A DNA stretch of 64,000 nucleotides, taken from NCBI GenBank assembly GCA_017414435.1, contig JAFQMN010000009.1:62001-126000 (forward strand), in the 5' to 3' direction. Below the pieces are notes generated by a model. That model saw only the letters and a list, made by a program, of their open reading frames with translations. It had not been told where the DNA came from and did no database searches. Source of the stretch: Oscillospiraceae bacterium (GTDB lineage Bacteria; Bacillota; Clostridia; Oscillospirales; Ruminococcaceae). Below, in pieces: positions 44,559-55,494 of this stretch (within the stretch, counting starts at the first letter, position 1; each line of letters begins with the position of its first letter). The position numbers and the translations under genes are program-made.

Positions 44559-45665
44559 ATGCTGCAGTTAGAAGATCTAAAAGTGAGAACTGCTAATCTG
44601 GCAAATGATTTTTTAGAATTGGAAAAAATTGTTGGGTATAATAATTTAAAAAAAGATTTACAAGCAGCAGAAGCTGAGGCAGCAGACCCTTGTTTTTGGG
44701 ATGATAAGTCAAGATCGCAATATGTGCTTTGTAATATTAAAACGCTAAAATATAAGATAAAAGGTTTTGAAACCTTAAAAGAAAAACAAGAAGAGCTGGA
44801 GGTACTACTAGAGATTGTTGAAGAGAGCCAAACGGAGGCAAATTTAGTAGAATTTTTGCAGCATATAAAAACTCAAGAGAAGCTTTTAAACAAATTTAAA
44901 CTAGAAATGTTCTTTGTGGGGAAATATGACCGCAATAATGCAATTTTAACATTTCATGCGGGTGCAGGTGGAACAGAAGCCGAAGACTGGGTAGAAATGC
45001 TTTATCGTATGTATTCTATGTGGTGCGCAGACCACGAATTTAAAATTAAAGTGCTAAATTATTTGTCTGGTGAGGAATGTGGAATTAAATCAGCATCTGT
45101 TTTAGTGCAAGGTTTAAATGCTTATGGCTTTTTAAAATCAGAGATGGGTGTACACAGATTAGTGAGAATATCACCGTTTGACGCATCGGGCAGACGGCAC
45201 ACATCGTTTGCTTCTTTAGAAGTAATACCAGAATTAGAAGAGTCGTTAGAGATAAAAATATTAGATTCTGATTTAAAAATAGACACATTTAGAGCAAGCG
45301 GTGCAGGTGGCCAACACGTTAATAAAACGGAATCTGCGGTTAGAATAACTCATATAAAAACCGGGATTGTGGTAGCTTGCCAAAATGAACGCAGCCAACA
45401 TCAAAATAAAGAAATGGCGATGCGTATATTGGCTTCTAAATTAATAAAAATAAAAGAAAGAGAGCATTTAGAGCATATAGAAGATATAAAAGGGAACCAA
45501 GCAGAGATAGCATGGGGCTCCCAGATGCGTTCTTATGTGTTTATGCCGTATACTTTAGTTAAAGATCATCGTACTGGGTATGAAACAGGCAATATTTCTG
45601 CGGTGATGAATGGGGACTTGGATGATTTTATTATGGCATATTTAAAACAAAACATAGCTAATTAA
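44559..45665 (+). CDS. prfB: Peptide chain release factor 2 (no programmed frameshift)
   Basis: 368 aa, reads UGA/UAA stops. RF2 identity is shown by the SPF anticodon tripeptide (RISPFDASGRRHTSF) and GGQ loop ASGAGGQHVNKTESA. The whole gene, including the N-terminal helical domain ending in ADPCFWDD, is in a single frame, so the usual CUUUGA frameshift autoregulation site is missing. ATG start. Confidence 0.96.
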   Translation: MLQLEDLKVRTANLANDFLELEKIVGYNNLKKDLQAAEAEAADPCFWDDKSRSQYVLCNIKTLKYKIKGFETLKEKQEELEVLLEIVEESQTEANLVEFLQHIKTQEKLLNKFKLEMFFVGKYDRNNAILTFHAGAGGTEAEDWVEMLYRMYSMWCADHEFKIKVLNYLSGEECGIKSASVLVQGLNAYGFLKSEMGVHRLVRISPFDASGRRHTSFASLEVIPELEESLEIKILDSDLKIDTFRASGAGGQHVNKTESAVRITHIKTGIVVACQNERSQHQNKEMAMRILASKLIKIKEREHLEHIEDIKGNQAEIAWGSQMRSYVFMPYTLVKDHRTGYETGNISAVMNGDLDDFIMAYLKQNIAN

Positions 45666-45680
45666 GAGGTGAAAATCAAT

Positions 45681-46625
45681 TTGAACAAGTTTGAAGGTCA
45701 AAAGTGCCAAATGTGTGGGGAAGAACTTAAAGAGAGGGAATTAGTGGTGGTTTGTCCGGAATGCGGAGCACCATACCACAAAGAGTGCTTTAAAAATAAT
45801 AATGAATGTATTTTTATAGAAAAACATGGTAAAGCAGATTGTTATGCTCCAGATAATAATACAGAAATTGTTACATGCAGTAACTGTGGCAAAAACAACC
45901 CTAAGGGCAGAGCGTTTTGTGAGTTTTGCAATAAGCAATTAAATAGCAAAGAGTCTACAACTGCGGCTCAAATTTTGAACAATTTAGATTTAAGAACAAA
46001 GCCGACTGCTAATTCAAATGAAGTGGCAGCAGATGAAGAAAAATTAATTGATACGTTTATTATATTTAATACTAACTATTTTAAAAAAGCGTTTAAAGGT
46101 CAAAAAAAATTCAATTATGGCGCATTTATTTGTCCAGTTTTTTATTATTTTTATAGAAAAATGTACGCAGCAGGTAGTGCATTTTTTGTAGCGATTTTAA
46201 TGTTGATTTATATGATATGCAAACAATTGAAAGACTTTTGTTTAATTTTAATGCCTAAAATGGAATCTTTAGGGGCAAATTTAGACGAATTTAGCACATT
46301 CAGTCAATTATTGGAGTTTATGAAAGTAAATATTTTTAGTAATTTAAACAATATTGACTTTATTAATTTGAAAAGGAAAGCTAATATTATACTGTTTTTT
46401 TTGTTATTAATTTTAATTATGATGGTTTTTTCTGGGTTTTTAGCTAATGAAATTTACAAAAATCATGTATATAATCAAATTGATAAATGCCGAAAAATTT
46501 CAAATGAGAATTATCAAAAATTAATACCAATTATTGGCGGAGTTAGCTTATGGTCAGCAATTTTGGCGTTTATAAGTTTTATATTTTGTGCTTTATATAT
46601 TTTTCAGTATTTTTTTATAATTTAA
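45681..46625 (+). CDS. RING/zinc-ribbon membrane protein, unknown function
   Basis: About 314 aa. Residues 1-55 hold a prokaryotic RING-like Cys/His array (CQMCGEEL, CPECGAPYHKECF), residues ~65-90 a zinc ribbon (CSNCGKNN and CEFCNKQ). The C-terminal half has about four membrane helices with a DUF2628-like entry (FNYGAFICPVFYYFYRKMY). TTG 45681 follows the GAGGTGA RBS; GTG 45669 overlaps it. Function unknown. Confidence 0.78.
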   Translation: MNKFEGQKCQMCGEELKERELVVVCPECGAPYHKECFKNNNECIFIEKHGKADCYAPDNNTEIVTCSNCGKNNPKGRAFCEFCNKQLNSKESTTAAQILNNLDLRTKPTANSNEVAADEEKLIDTFIIFNTNYFKKAFKGQKKFNYGAFICPVFYYFYRKMYAAGSAFFVAILMLIYMICKQLKDFCLILMPKMESLGANLDEFSTFSQLLEFMKVNIFSNLNNIDFINLKRKANIILFFLLLILIMMVFSGFLANEIYKNHVYNQIDKCRKISNENYQKLIPIIGGVSLWSAILAFISFIFCALYIFQYFFII

Positions 46626-46664
46626 ATATAATTGAGTGAATAAAAAGAAATGGAGTTTGGCTTA

Positions 46665-47714
46665 ATGAAAAAATTTAGAAGACTTTTAGTGTTTAGTTTA
46701 GTGATTACTTTAATTAGTACATGTTTTAGTGGTTGTAAACCTAAAAAGAGTGAATATGATGAAGAAGAAGCAGAAATTAGTACGGAACTTACAGAAGATA
46801 TGATAGAAAGACCGATTCTGCAACCAAAGTTAAAAGAGGCAATGGAAACATATGAAGATGCCGTTGGTTGGATAAATATTCCGGGAACTAATATAGATTA
46901 TCCAGTTATGCAAAGCCAAAAAGATTATACTCCTGCAGCAGGCAGTGAAGGGTTTTATTACTCTAGGCATTCAGAAGACAAAAAATACCGTCTGGAGGGT
47001 AGCATATTTACATTCAAAGAATGCAATTTTGAATCCAGAAAAAAACTTTCGCGTAACACAGTTATAATGGGGCACAACATGTGGGATGACACTGCAACGC
47101 GCACAATGTTTTCTCAGTTATTGAAATATTTTGAGATTAATTTCGCAAATGAGCATCCATATATATTTTTATCTTTGCCTGAACAAGATTTAGTATTTCA
47201 GATTTTTGCGGTTTATATAACAGAGGTGCCTTTTAGAAAATATAGCCCTAAAGTAGCATTTAATTATTATTCCTCAGATTATATGAATTCGGATGGCACA
47301 ACGGTTAAAGGTGGAGATGGTTCACTACCGGTGAATATTCCTAAAGGTAAAAAATATAGTTATGCACAAGTTGTTGCGGCAGAAGCTAAGAAGAGATCAC
47401 TTTACAATTACCCAGTACAAGTTGGCAAAAACAGTAAAATAATCACACTTTCTACCTGCACATACAAATACGGCAAAACGGATTCTAAAAACTGTAAAAC
47501 AGTAGAATTTGTAGTTCAAGGCAAGTTACTTCCTGCATCAAAAAAATTAGCAGATAAAGCTTATTTAACTAAAAATGAAAATCCAAAACCGCCGCAGGGT
47601 CTGCCAGAACCTTCTGATTTTGTTTATGAGTGTGAGGGTGAATTAATTACAGAAGAAGACGGCAAGGTTGTAACTGTAGAAGAAGACAAAGACAAAGAAA
47701 AAACAGCAGCATAG
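46665..47714 (+). CDS. Class B-type sortase, lipoprotein-like N-terminus
   Basis: About 349 aa. N-terminal signal with possible lipobox (STCFSGC). Sortase fold with GWINIPGTNIDYPVMQ, catalytic His in MGHNM (H137) and Cys in LSTCTY (C265). The Arg normally in the strand after the Cys (xRFVV) reads VEFVV, so the third catalytic residue is absent or displaced. The C-terminus is an acidic/Lys tail. No LPxTG-like substrate gene or pilin nearby. ATG 46665 fits RBS ATGGAG. Confidence 0.85.
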   Translation: MKKFRRLLVFSLVITLISTCFSGCKPKKSEYDEEEAEISTELTEDMIERPILQPKLKEAMETYEDAVGWINIPGTNIDYPVMQSQKDYTPAAGSEGFYYSRHSEDKKYRLEGSIFTFKECNFESRKKLSRNTVIMGHNMWDDTATRTMFSQLLKYFEINFANEHPYIFLSLPEQDLVFQIFAVYITEVPFRKYSPKVAFNYYSSDYMNSDGTTVKGGDGSLPVNIPKGKKYSYAQVVAAEAKKRSLYNYPVQVGKNSKIITLSTCTYKYGKTDSKNCKTVEFVVQGKLLPASKKLADKAYLTKNENPKPPQGLPEPSDFVYECEGELITEEDGKVVTVEEDKDKEKTAA

Positions 47715-47737
47715 TTAAGGTAAAAAGGCAACAGGAA

Positions 47738-48130
47738 GTGAGAACAATAGGAAACGAAACAAGATCAAATTTTATAAATATTACCATTACTTTGGGAATA
47801 TTAAATTTAACAATCATTTTAATTGCATTGCTTTTCAATTTTTTTAGTGTTTCAATTGTTTTAGGCTTATTTTTAGGGGATATTGTTTCGTTTTTTAATT
47901 TTTTGGCACTTACAATTTCAGCTTACAAAGCAGTGCAAAAACCGGACTTACTTGCCAGGCGTTATATGCGCAAGAGCTATGTAATACGTTACTTTGTTTT
48001 TGGTTTAGTTTTTATATTAGTAATTAAATACAAAATTATTTGTAGTTGGGCTTTTTTTATTCCAATGTTAGGCCCAAAACTATATTTTGTATTGATATAT
48101 AATATTATTAATAGAAAGGGGGGAAGATGA
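47738..48130 (+). CDS. atpI: ATP synthase subunit I-like membrane protein
   Basis: 130 aa with four hydrophobic segments, first gene of the F-type ATP synthase operon. AtpI assists c-ring assembly in other bacteria; the assignment is from position, size and topology since sequence conservation is low. GTG start. Overlaps atpB. Confidence 0.7.
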   Translation: MRTIGNETRSNFINITITLGILNLTIILIALLFNFFSVSIVLGLFLGDIVSFFNFLALTISAYKAVQKPDLLARRYMRKSYVIRYFVFGLVFILVIKYKIICSWAFFIPMLGPKLYFVLIYNIINRKGGR

Positions 48131-48852
48131 TGGAAATTACGGGGGCAAAGATTTTATTTACAATTCCTATTTTAGGTGGGATTAAAGTTAGCGAAACAAT
48201 TGTAAACACTTGGCTTGTAATTGTATTTTTGTTTGTGCTAATTAAAATTTTCACATGGCGGATAGAAAAAATACCGAACGGGAAGCAAGCCTTGGCAGAA
48301 AAATTTGTACTTTTTATAGAAAATTTAGTAAAAGAAAATACAGGTAAAACAGGAAATAAATTTGCAGCTTATGTTGGTACATCTTTTTTGCTTTCTATTA
48401 TGTGTAGCCTTTCTAGTTTAGTAGGACTTAGGCCGCCAACAGCAGATTTAGCAACTACTCTTAGTTGGGCAGCTATAGTATTTTTTATAATTCAAATTAG
48501 CAAGATTCGTACACTTGGTATTAAAGGTTATTTAAAAAGTTTTTTGTCTCCAGCGTTTATTATGTTGCCATTCAATATAATAGGAGAAGTAGCAGTACCA
48601 ATTTCTATGGCAATTCGTCATTTTTGTAACATTTTTGTTGGCTGCGTAATAGGTTCATTAATGGGTGTATTTTTAACATTTTTAAGCACGGCAGTTTTAG
48701 GCAATTTGGGGGTTAGTGTACCAATTTTCAAAGTAGGTTTGCCAGCAATTTTATCACTCTATTTTGATCTATTTGGCAGTTTTATACAAGCATTTGTGTT
48801 TATTATGTTAACTATGGTATTTGTAGGTCAGGCTATAGAAACAGAAGAATAA
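48127..48852 (+). CDS. atpB: F-type ATP synthase subunit a
   Basis: 241 aa, five or six membrane helices. The essential channel Arg is in AIRHFCNIFVG; final helix contains QAFVFIMLTMVFVG. ATG 48127 (or 48130) after GGGGGGAAG. Overlaps atpI and precedes atpE. Confidence 0.94.
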   Translation: MMEITGAKILFTIPILGGIKVSETIVNTWLVIVFLFVLIKIFTWRIEKIPNGKQALAEKFVLFIENLVKENTGKTGNKFAAYVGTSFLLSIMCSLSSLVGLRPPTADLATTLSWAAIVFFIIQISKIRTLGIKGYLKSFLSPAFIMLPFNIIGEVAVPISMAIRHFCNIFVGCVIGSLMGVFLTFLSTAVLGNLGVSVPIFKVGLPAILSLYFDLFGSFIQAFVFIMLTMVFVGQAIETEE

Positions 48853-48866
48853 AAAATAAAATTTAG

Positions 48867-49133
<267 letters not shown>

Positions 49134-49174
49134 CCAGCATAACAATATTCATATCCTAGAAGGGAGGAATTAAC

Positions 49175-49678
49175 TTGACGAACGACATAGTCTCTTTTTC
49201 TGTACCAGATATTGTTTTTACATGGCTTAATTTGCTGGTTATATTCTTAATAGTTAAAAAGTTTTTATTCAAACCAATTAAAGGAATAATAGAAAAACGC
49301 CAAAAGGAAGTTAAAGATATGTATTTAAGGGCCGAACAAGCAGAAAAGAAAGCACAAAACTTAGAAGCACAATACACAGAACTATTAACAAAAGCGCGCC
49401 TTGAAGCAGCAGAAATTGTGAAAAATGCAACGGAAGCTGCGCAAAGTAAAGCAGATACTATTGTTGAGCAAGCTAAAGTTAAAGCTATGGAATTACTTGA
49501 AAAGACACAGGCTCAGATCCAACGTGAAAAAGATGAATCTTTAAGAGAAGCTTTTAATAAAGTGTCTGATGTTGTGTTAATTACGGCATCTAAATTAATA
49601 GAAAAAGAGATGACAATGGAGGACCATAAAGAGATAATAGAAAAAATATTAAATGATGTAAAAACAGAAGTTAGATAA
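49175..49678 (+). CDS. atpF: F-type ATP synthase subunit b
   Basis: 167 aa: one N-terminal membrane helix (about residues 12-30), then a long charged coiled coil. TTG start with GAAGGGAGG RBS. Between atpE and atpH, the standard order. Confidence 0.95.
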   Translation: MTNDIVSFSVPDIVFTWLNLLVIFLIVKKFLFKPIKGIIEKRQKEVKDMYLRAEQAEKKAQNLEAQYTELLTKARLEAAEIVKNATEAAQSKADTIVEQAKVKAMELLEKTQAQIQREKDESLREAFNKVSDVVLITASKLIEKEMTMEDHKEIIEKILNDVKTEVR

Positions 49679-49714
49679 TTTTTGTTTTTACCTTGTAAAG
49701 AATGGTGGAAAACT

Positions 49715-50248
49715 ATGAATAATACAATATTTTTTCGATATGCCAATTCACTTTTTGAACTAGCAAAAGAAGCTGAAAGCTGTGATGAAATTTACAATCA
49801 ACTAAATATTTTATGCGCTATTTTTGAGAATAATAACGATATAAAAAAGTTTTTTGCTAATTTTTCGATTTCTAAAGAAGAAAAATTTAAATTAATAGAT
49901 CAAGATTTTGGTACGGATTTTGATGTCTATATAATTAATTTTTTAAAACTATTAATTGACAAATATAGAATTCAATTTTTACCTAAAATTTTTAAAGAGT
50001 TTAAAACATTATACAATGAATATCGAAATATAAAAGAGGTTACAGTGATATCAGCGATAAAGCTTACAGCAGATGAAAAAATCAGAATTGCGAATATTAT
50101 TCAAGCTAAATTAAATATGGCAATTGATCTAGTTGAGATTGTTAACCCTGCGCTTATTGGTGGGCTGGTTATAAAGTATGACGATAAAATGCTTGATGCT
50201 AGTTTGAAAGGCAAATTTAAAAATTTAAAGAAAAAACTTACAGTTTAG
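49715..50248 (+). CDS. atpH: F-type ATP synthase delta subunit
   Basis: About 177 aa, helical N-domain and C-terminal [25 protein letters not shown], the OSCP/delta signature. ATG 49715 (GGTGGA 7 nt upstream) preferred over the open frame from 49682. Confidence 0.94.
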   Translation: MNNTIFFRYANSLFELAKEAESCDEIYNQLNILCAIFENNNDIKKFFANFSISKEEKFKLIDQDFGTDFDVYIINFLKLLIDKYRIQFLPKIFKEFKTLYNEYRNIKEVTVISAIKLTADEKIRIANIIQAKLNMAIDLVEIVNPALIGGLVIKYDDKMLDASLKGKFKNLKKKLTV

Positions 50249-50279
50249 AAATACGAGGGGGAAAAAGGTTGGTGAGAAA

Positions 50280-51791
50280 ATGCAATTAAATTCCGATGAA
50301 ATAGCTAATATTATAAAGGATCAAATTAAAAACTATTCCGAAAAATTATCGTTTTTAGATGTAGGAAAAGTAATAAGCGTAGGCGATGAAATAGCAAATA
50401 TATATGGTTTAGAAGATTGTATGTCTGGCGAGTTATTAGAGTTTGAAGATGGCACAAATGCAATGGCTTTGAACCTAGAAGAAGACACAATTGGAGCAAT
50501 TATTTTAGGCTCATGTGATAATATAAAAGAGGGAGCAACAGTAAAAAGAACAGGACGTATAGTGTCTGTGCCAGTTGGAGAAGAATTAATTGGCCGTGTA
50601 GTAAATGCTTTGGGGCAACCAATAGATGGTGCAGGGCCGGTTGATTCAAAGCAGTGGCGCAATATAGAAAATAAAGCTGCAGGAATTATAGAAAGGGACC
50701 CAGTAGATACTCCATTACAAACGGGAATTACAGCAATAGATGCGATGATACCAATAGGTCGTGGGCAGCGTGAACTAATTATTGGAGATCGACAAACAGG
50801 AAAAACCACGATAGGAATAGATACGATTATAAACCAAAAGGGAAAAAACATGATTTGTATCTATGTTGCGATTGGGCAAAAGAATTCCACAGTTGCACAG
50901 GTTGTAGAAACTTTACGTAGCAATGGAGCGCTAGATTACACAATTGTAGTTAACGCTTCAGCTTCAGAATCAAGCGCGTTGCAATATATTGCACCGTATT
51001 CAGGTTGTGCAATGGCAGAATATTTTATGGAACAGGGCAAGGATGTTTTATGTGTTTACGATGATCTTTCTAAACATGCAGTAGCATATAGAGCTATTTC
51101 TTTGCTGCTTAAAAGGCCGCCAGGCAGAGAAGCATACCCAGGCGATGTGTTTTATCTTCATTCTAGGCTACTTGAACGTGCGGCAAAGCTTAGCGCTGCA
51201 AAAGGTGGAGGATCAATTACAGCGTTACCAATTATTGAAACACAAGCGGGAGATATATCTGCATATATTCCTACAAACGTTATATCTATTACGGACGGGC
51301 AGATTTTTTTAGAATCCGAATTATTTATGTCTGGCATAAGACCTGCAATTAACCCGGGGCTTTCGGTCTCTAGGGTTGGAGGTAAAGCACAGATAAAAGC
51401 TATGAAAAAACTTTCTGGTCCGCTAAAACTTTTATATTCGCAGTTCACAGAGCTTAAAGCATTTACTCAATTTGGCACAGATCTTGATGAGGCAACAAAA
51501 CGCCAGATTGTTCAGGGTGAACGAATAGTTGAAGTGCTAAAACAGCAAAATAATTCGCCGATCGATGTTGCTTGCCAGGTTATACTTGTTTACGCAGCAG
51601 TAAATCATCTTTTAAAAGATATTGAGTTAAGAGATGTTGCAAATTTTAAAAATGGACTCATTGAGTATGCTACGATAAATAAAACAGAGTTGTTAAACCA
51701 GATAAAAGCAGATGGAATAACTGAGGATGTAGCTGATGCTATAGAAAGAACAATATCTGAATATAAAAATATGTTTTTAGCGAGTAAATAG
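50280..51791 (+). CDS. atpA: F-type ATP synthase alpha subunit
   Basis: 503 aa. P-loop GDRQTGKTT near residue 170, [22 protein letters not shown], and the alpha arginine finger region [11 protein letters not shown]. Regulatory non-catalytic subunit of F1. Confidence 0.98.
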   Translation: MQLNSDEIANIIKDQIKNYSEKLSFLDVGKVISVGDEIANIYGLEDCMSGELLEFEDGTNAMALNLEEDTIGAIILGSCDNIKEGATVKRTGRIVSVPVGEELIGRVVNALGQPIDGAGPVDSKQWRNIENKAAGIIERDPVDTPLQTGITAIDAMIPIGRGQRELIIGDRQTGKTTIGIDTIINQKGKNMICIYVAIGQKNSTVAQVVETLRSNGALDYTIVVNASASESSALQYIAPYSGCAMAEYFMEQGKDVLCVYDDLSKHAVAYRAISLLLKRPPGREAYPGDVFYLHSRLLERAAKLSAAKGGGSITALPIIETQAGDISAYIPTNVISITDGQIFLESELFMSGIRPAINPGLSVSRVGGKAQIKAMKKLSGPLKLLYSQFTELKAFTQFGTDLDEATKRQIVQGERIVEVLKQQNNSPIDVACQVILVYAAVNHLLKDIELRDVANFKNGLIEYATINKTELLNQIKADGITEDVADAIERTISEYKNMFLASK

Positions 51792-51822
51792 GTAGAACTA
51801 GTTTAGAAGAAGGTGAAACAAT

Positions 51823-52677
51823 TTGGCGCAGAACATGAAGGATATAAAGAGGCGCATTAAAAGTGTTGAAAGCACAATGAAAATTACAAACGCCATGAAG
51901 CTGGTTTCTGCATCTAAGTTAAGAAAAGCAAAGCTACGGTTTAATCAGGTTGCGCCATTTTTTGCAGGAATTAGAAAGAACATGTTAGATATAGCCAAAG
52001 ATACCGATATTCGTACTTTAAAATATGTTCAAAAGAATGCAAGCGAAAAAGAGCTTTTTATTGTAATTGGTGGCGACCGTGGTCTTGCAGGTGGCTACAA
52101 CATAAACATCTTCAAAAAAGTTTTAGAAGAAACAAAAGGTAAGAATGTTGTAGTTTTGCCAATTGGCAAGGTGGCAGTAGACTACTTTAAAAAGAATAAA
52201 TTTGAGCTTTTAGGTAGCTATGAAAATATCGGAGAGAACATCACGATAGAAAAAGCTTATCATATGGCTACAAAAATTTTGTATCATTATAATAGATCAG
52301 AAATTGGCAAAATAAAACTAGCTTATACTGCTTTCATTTCAACACTTTCGCAAGAACCAGAGATAAAAAAAGTACTTCCACTTAAATTCGATGAAGTGGA
52401 TGAATTAAAAACAAAAAAAACAGCAGTAAACTACGATCCATCGCCGGCAGTGGTATTTGAATCGATTGTGCCGCAGTATTTTGCTGGCATGCTTTTTGGT
52501 GCTATTGTTGAATCCTTTGCAGCAGAACAATCGGCACGCAGCAACGCTATGGATTCGGCAACAAACAATGCAAAAGATATCATTGCAGATTTGTCTCTTG
52601 TATATAACAGAATTCGTCAAGCAGCAATTACTAATGAGATTATAGAGATTGTCTCTGGCAATGCGGCAAAGGAATAA
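51823..52677 (+). CDS. atpG: F-type ATP synthase gamma subunit
   Basis: 284 aa rotor shaft. DIKRRIKSVESTMKITNAMKLVSASKLRKA at the N-terminus and ITNEIIEIVSGNAA at the C-terminus are standard. TTG start after AAGAAGGTG. Confidence 0.97.
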   Translation: MAQNMKDIKRRIKSVESTMKITNAMKLVSASKLRKAKLRFNQVAPFFAGIRKNMLDIAKDTDIRTLKYVQKNASEKELFIVIGGDRGLAGGYNINIFKKVLEETKGKNVVVLPIGKVAVDYFKKNKFELLGSYENIGENITIEKAYHMATKILYHYNRSEIGKIKLAYTAFISTLSQEPEIKKVLPLKFDEVDELKTKKTAVNYDPSPAVVFESIVPQYFAGMLFGAIVESFAAEQSARSNAMDSATNNAKDIIADLSLVYNRIRQAAITNEIIEIVSGNAAKE

Positions 52678-52689
52678 CAGAGGGGGTAA

Positions 52690-54099
<1,410 letters not shown>

Positions 54100-54104
54100 C
54101 ACAT

Positions 54105-54518
54105 ATGGCGGATTTCCATTTAAAAATAATTACGCCTACAAAAACAATTTATGATGGCAGAGCTAAAAGTGTTTTAATGCGAACAACAGAGGGTGATGTT
54201 TGCATATTAGCAAACCACGAAAACTATGTAGCACCTTTAAGTGTGGGTTTATTAAAATTCGAAACAGAAGATGGCAAAGTTCGTTTCGGTGCTTCATCTT
54301 ATGGTTTTGTTAATGTTTCTGGTGGGCAAGTTTGCGCTTTTGTAATGACATTTGAATTTGCGGAAGATATAGATGTAATGCGAGCTAAGAATAGTATGGA
54401 AGAAGCGAGGCTTGCTATTGCAGAAGGATTAATTCAAGGAGATGAATTAAAGGAAGCCAAGGCGCGTTACGAACGTTGTAAGTCTAGAATAGAAGTTGCA
54501 AAGTTAATTAAAAAATAA
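54105..54518 (+). CDS. atpC: F-type ATP synthase epsilon subunit
   Basis: 137 aa: N-terminal beta sandwich (LKIITPTKTIYDG, TTEGDVCILANHENYVAPL) and C-terminal helical hairpin. Last gene of the operon, followed by a strong terminator. Confidence 0.95.
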   Translation: MADFHLKIITPTKTIYDGRAKSVLMRTTEGDVCILANHENYVAPLSVGLLKFETEDGKVRFGASSYGFVNVSGGQVCAFVMTFEFAEDIDVMRAKNSMEEARLAIAEGLIQGDELKEAKARYERCKSRIEVAKLIKK

Positions 54519-54533
54519 AAAATGTAATTATAG

Positions 54534-54562
54534 AAAAACCACCTGTTTAACAGGTGGTTTTT
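54534..54562 (+). terminator. Terminator of the F-ATPase operon
   Basis: Stem AAAACCACCTG / CAGGTGGTTTT with a short loop and T-run. The symmetric sequence can also terminate the convergent merR gene on the minus strand. Confidence 0.92.
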
Positions 54563-54601
54563 TGTTATTTAATAAGTATTTGCAATTTTTTAAATAGCGT
54601 T

Positions 54602-55330
54602 TTATGCCTTACAATATTCAGAAATAGCATTGCTTACAAACAAGGCAGTACCATCGCCGCCAACATTATCGATATTTGCTTTTAACTCGCTACTTTGAAC
54701 ATACATCTCCCCAAGAAAAGCTAATATTTCTTTTGTGCAGTTATAAAAATGTTCAGTTATGTAATTTTGAAGTTGCTGCACTTGAGTTTGCACTTCAACA
54801 GAAGAAATGTCTTTATTACGCAGTTTACCAAATTTAGCAAAGATCTGCATAAATCTAGATGCTATCAATTCATTTTCTTCTCTGGTTTTGTTGCTTGCTT
54901 TTTTAATAAACTCGCTGTATTGAGAGGTATTACCCCACTCAGCTTTTGTGCGTTTTGCATATTCTTGAATTTCACTTGTATTAAATGCTTTAAAATCCAT
55001 TACAATTCCACCCTTTTTCTTTATTTCACGAGCGAATTTGATAAGATTATCCAAGCGTTCTTTTCTTAGGGTTAGTAGTTTTATTTGCTGATTAAGAGCT
55101 TTGGTTTTATCAAAATTAGGGCTTGACATCATTATTTTTATTTCTTTTAAAGGAAATTTTAATTCACGAAATAGAAGTATTTGTTGCAATTGCTCTAAAG
55201 CTGTATCGTCATACAGCCTGTAACCTGATTCGGTTCGTTTTGTTGCTTTTAGTAACCCGATATTATCGTAATATTGCAGAGTGCGTATACTCACTCCAGA
55301 TACCTTACTTACTTCGTTGATTTTTTTCAT
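54602..55330 (-). CDS. MerR-family regulator with TipAS-like ligand domain
   Basis: 242 aa. N-terminal MerR HTH (NEVSKVSGVSIRTLQYYDNIGLL, residues 4-26) and dimerisation helix, then a C-terminal TipAS-like helical domain (about 120-242) that in TipAL binds thiopeptides or other drugs. Single gene with a typical distorted MerR promoter. Ligand and regulon unknown. Confidence 0.9.
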   Translation of the reverse strand: MKKINEVSKVSGVSIRTLQYYDNIGLLKATKRTESGYRLYDDTALEQLQQILLFRELKFPLKEIKIMMSSPNFDKTKALNQQIKLLTLRKERLDNLIKFAREIKKKGGIVMDFKAFNTSEIQEYAKRTKAEWGNTSQYSEFIKKASNKTREENELIASRFMQIFAKFGKLRNKDISSVEVQTQVQQLQNYITEHFYNCTKEILAFLGEMYVQSSELKANIDNVGGDGTALFVSNAISEYCKA

Positions 55331-55356
55331 ATCAAGCTCCTCCCTCGTGTAGTTTT

Positions 55357-55387
55357 AGTATAAACTATTACGTAAGGTTGGAGTCAA
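55357..55387 (-). promoter_or_regulatory. MerR-type promoter with 19-bp spacer
   Basis: On the minus strand TTGACT (55387-55382), a 19-bp spacer and TATACT (55362-55357). The spacer contains the dyad TTACGTAA. A 19-bp spacer with central dyad is the hallmark of MerR-activated promoters, so the regulator probably controls itself. Confidence 0.75.
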
Positions 55388-55494
55388 CACCAAAACGAAA
55401 AAACGTGAACATCTACAAAATTTTACTTTATTTATTATACAATTTTACAACAAAAAGAGCACGTAAAAATATTCAAAAAAATTAAAACAATTCC

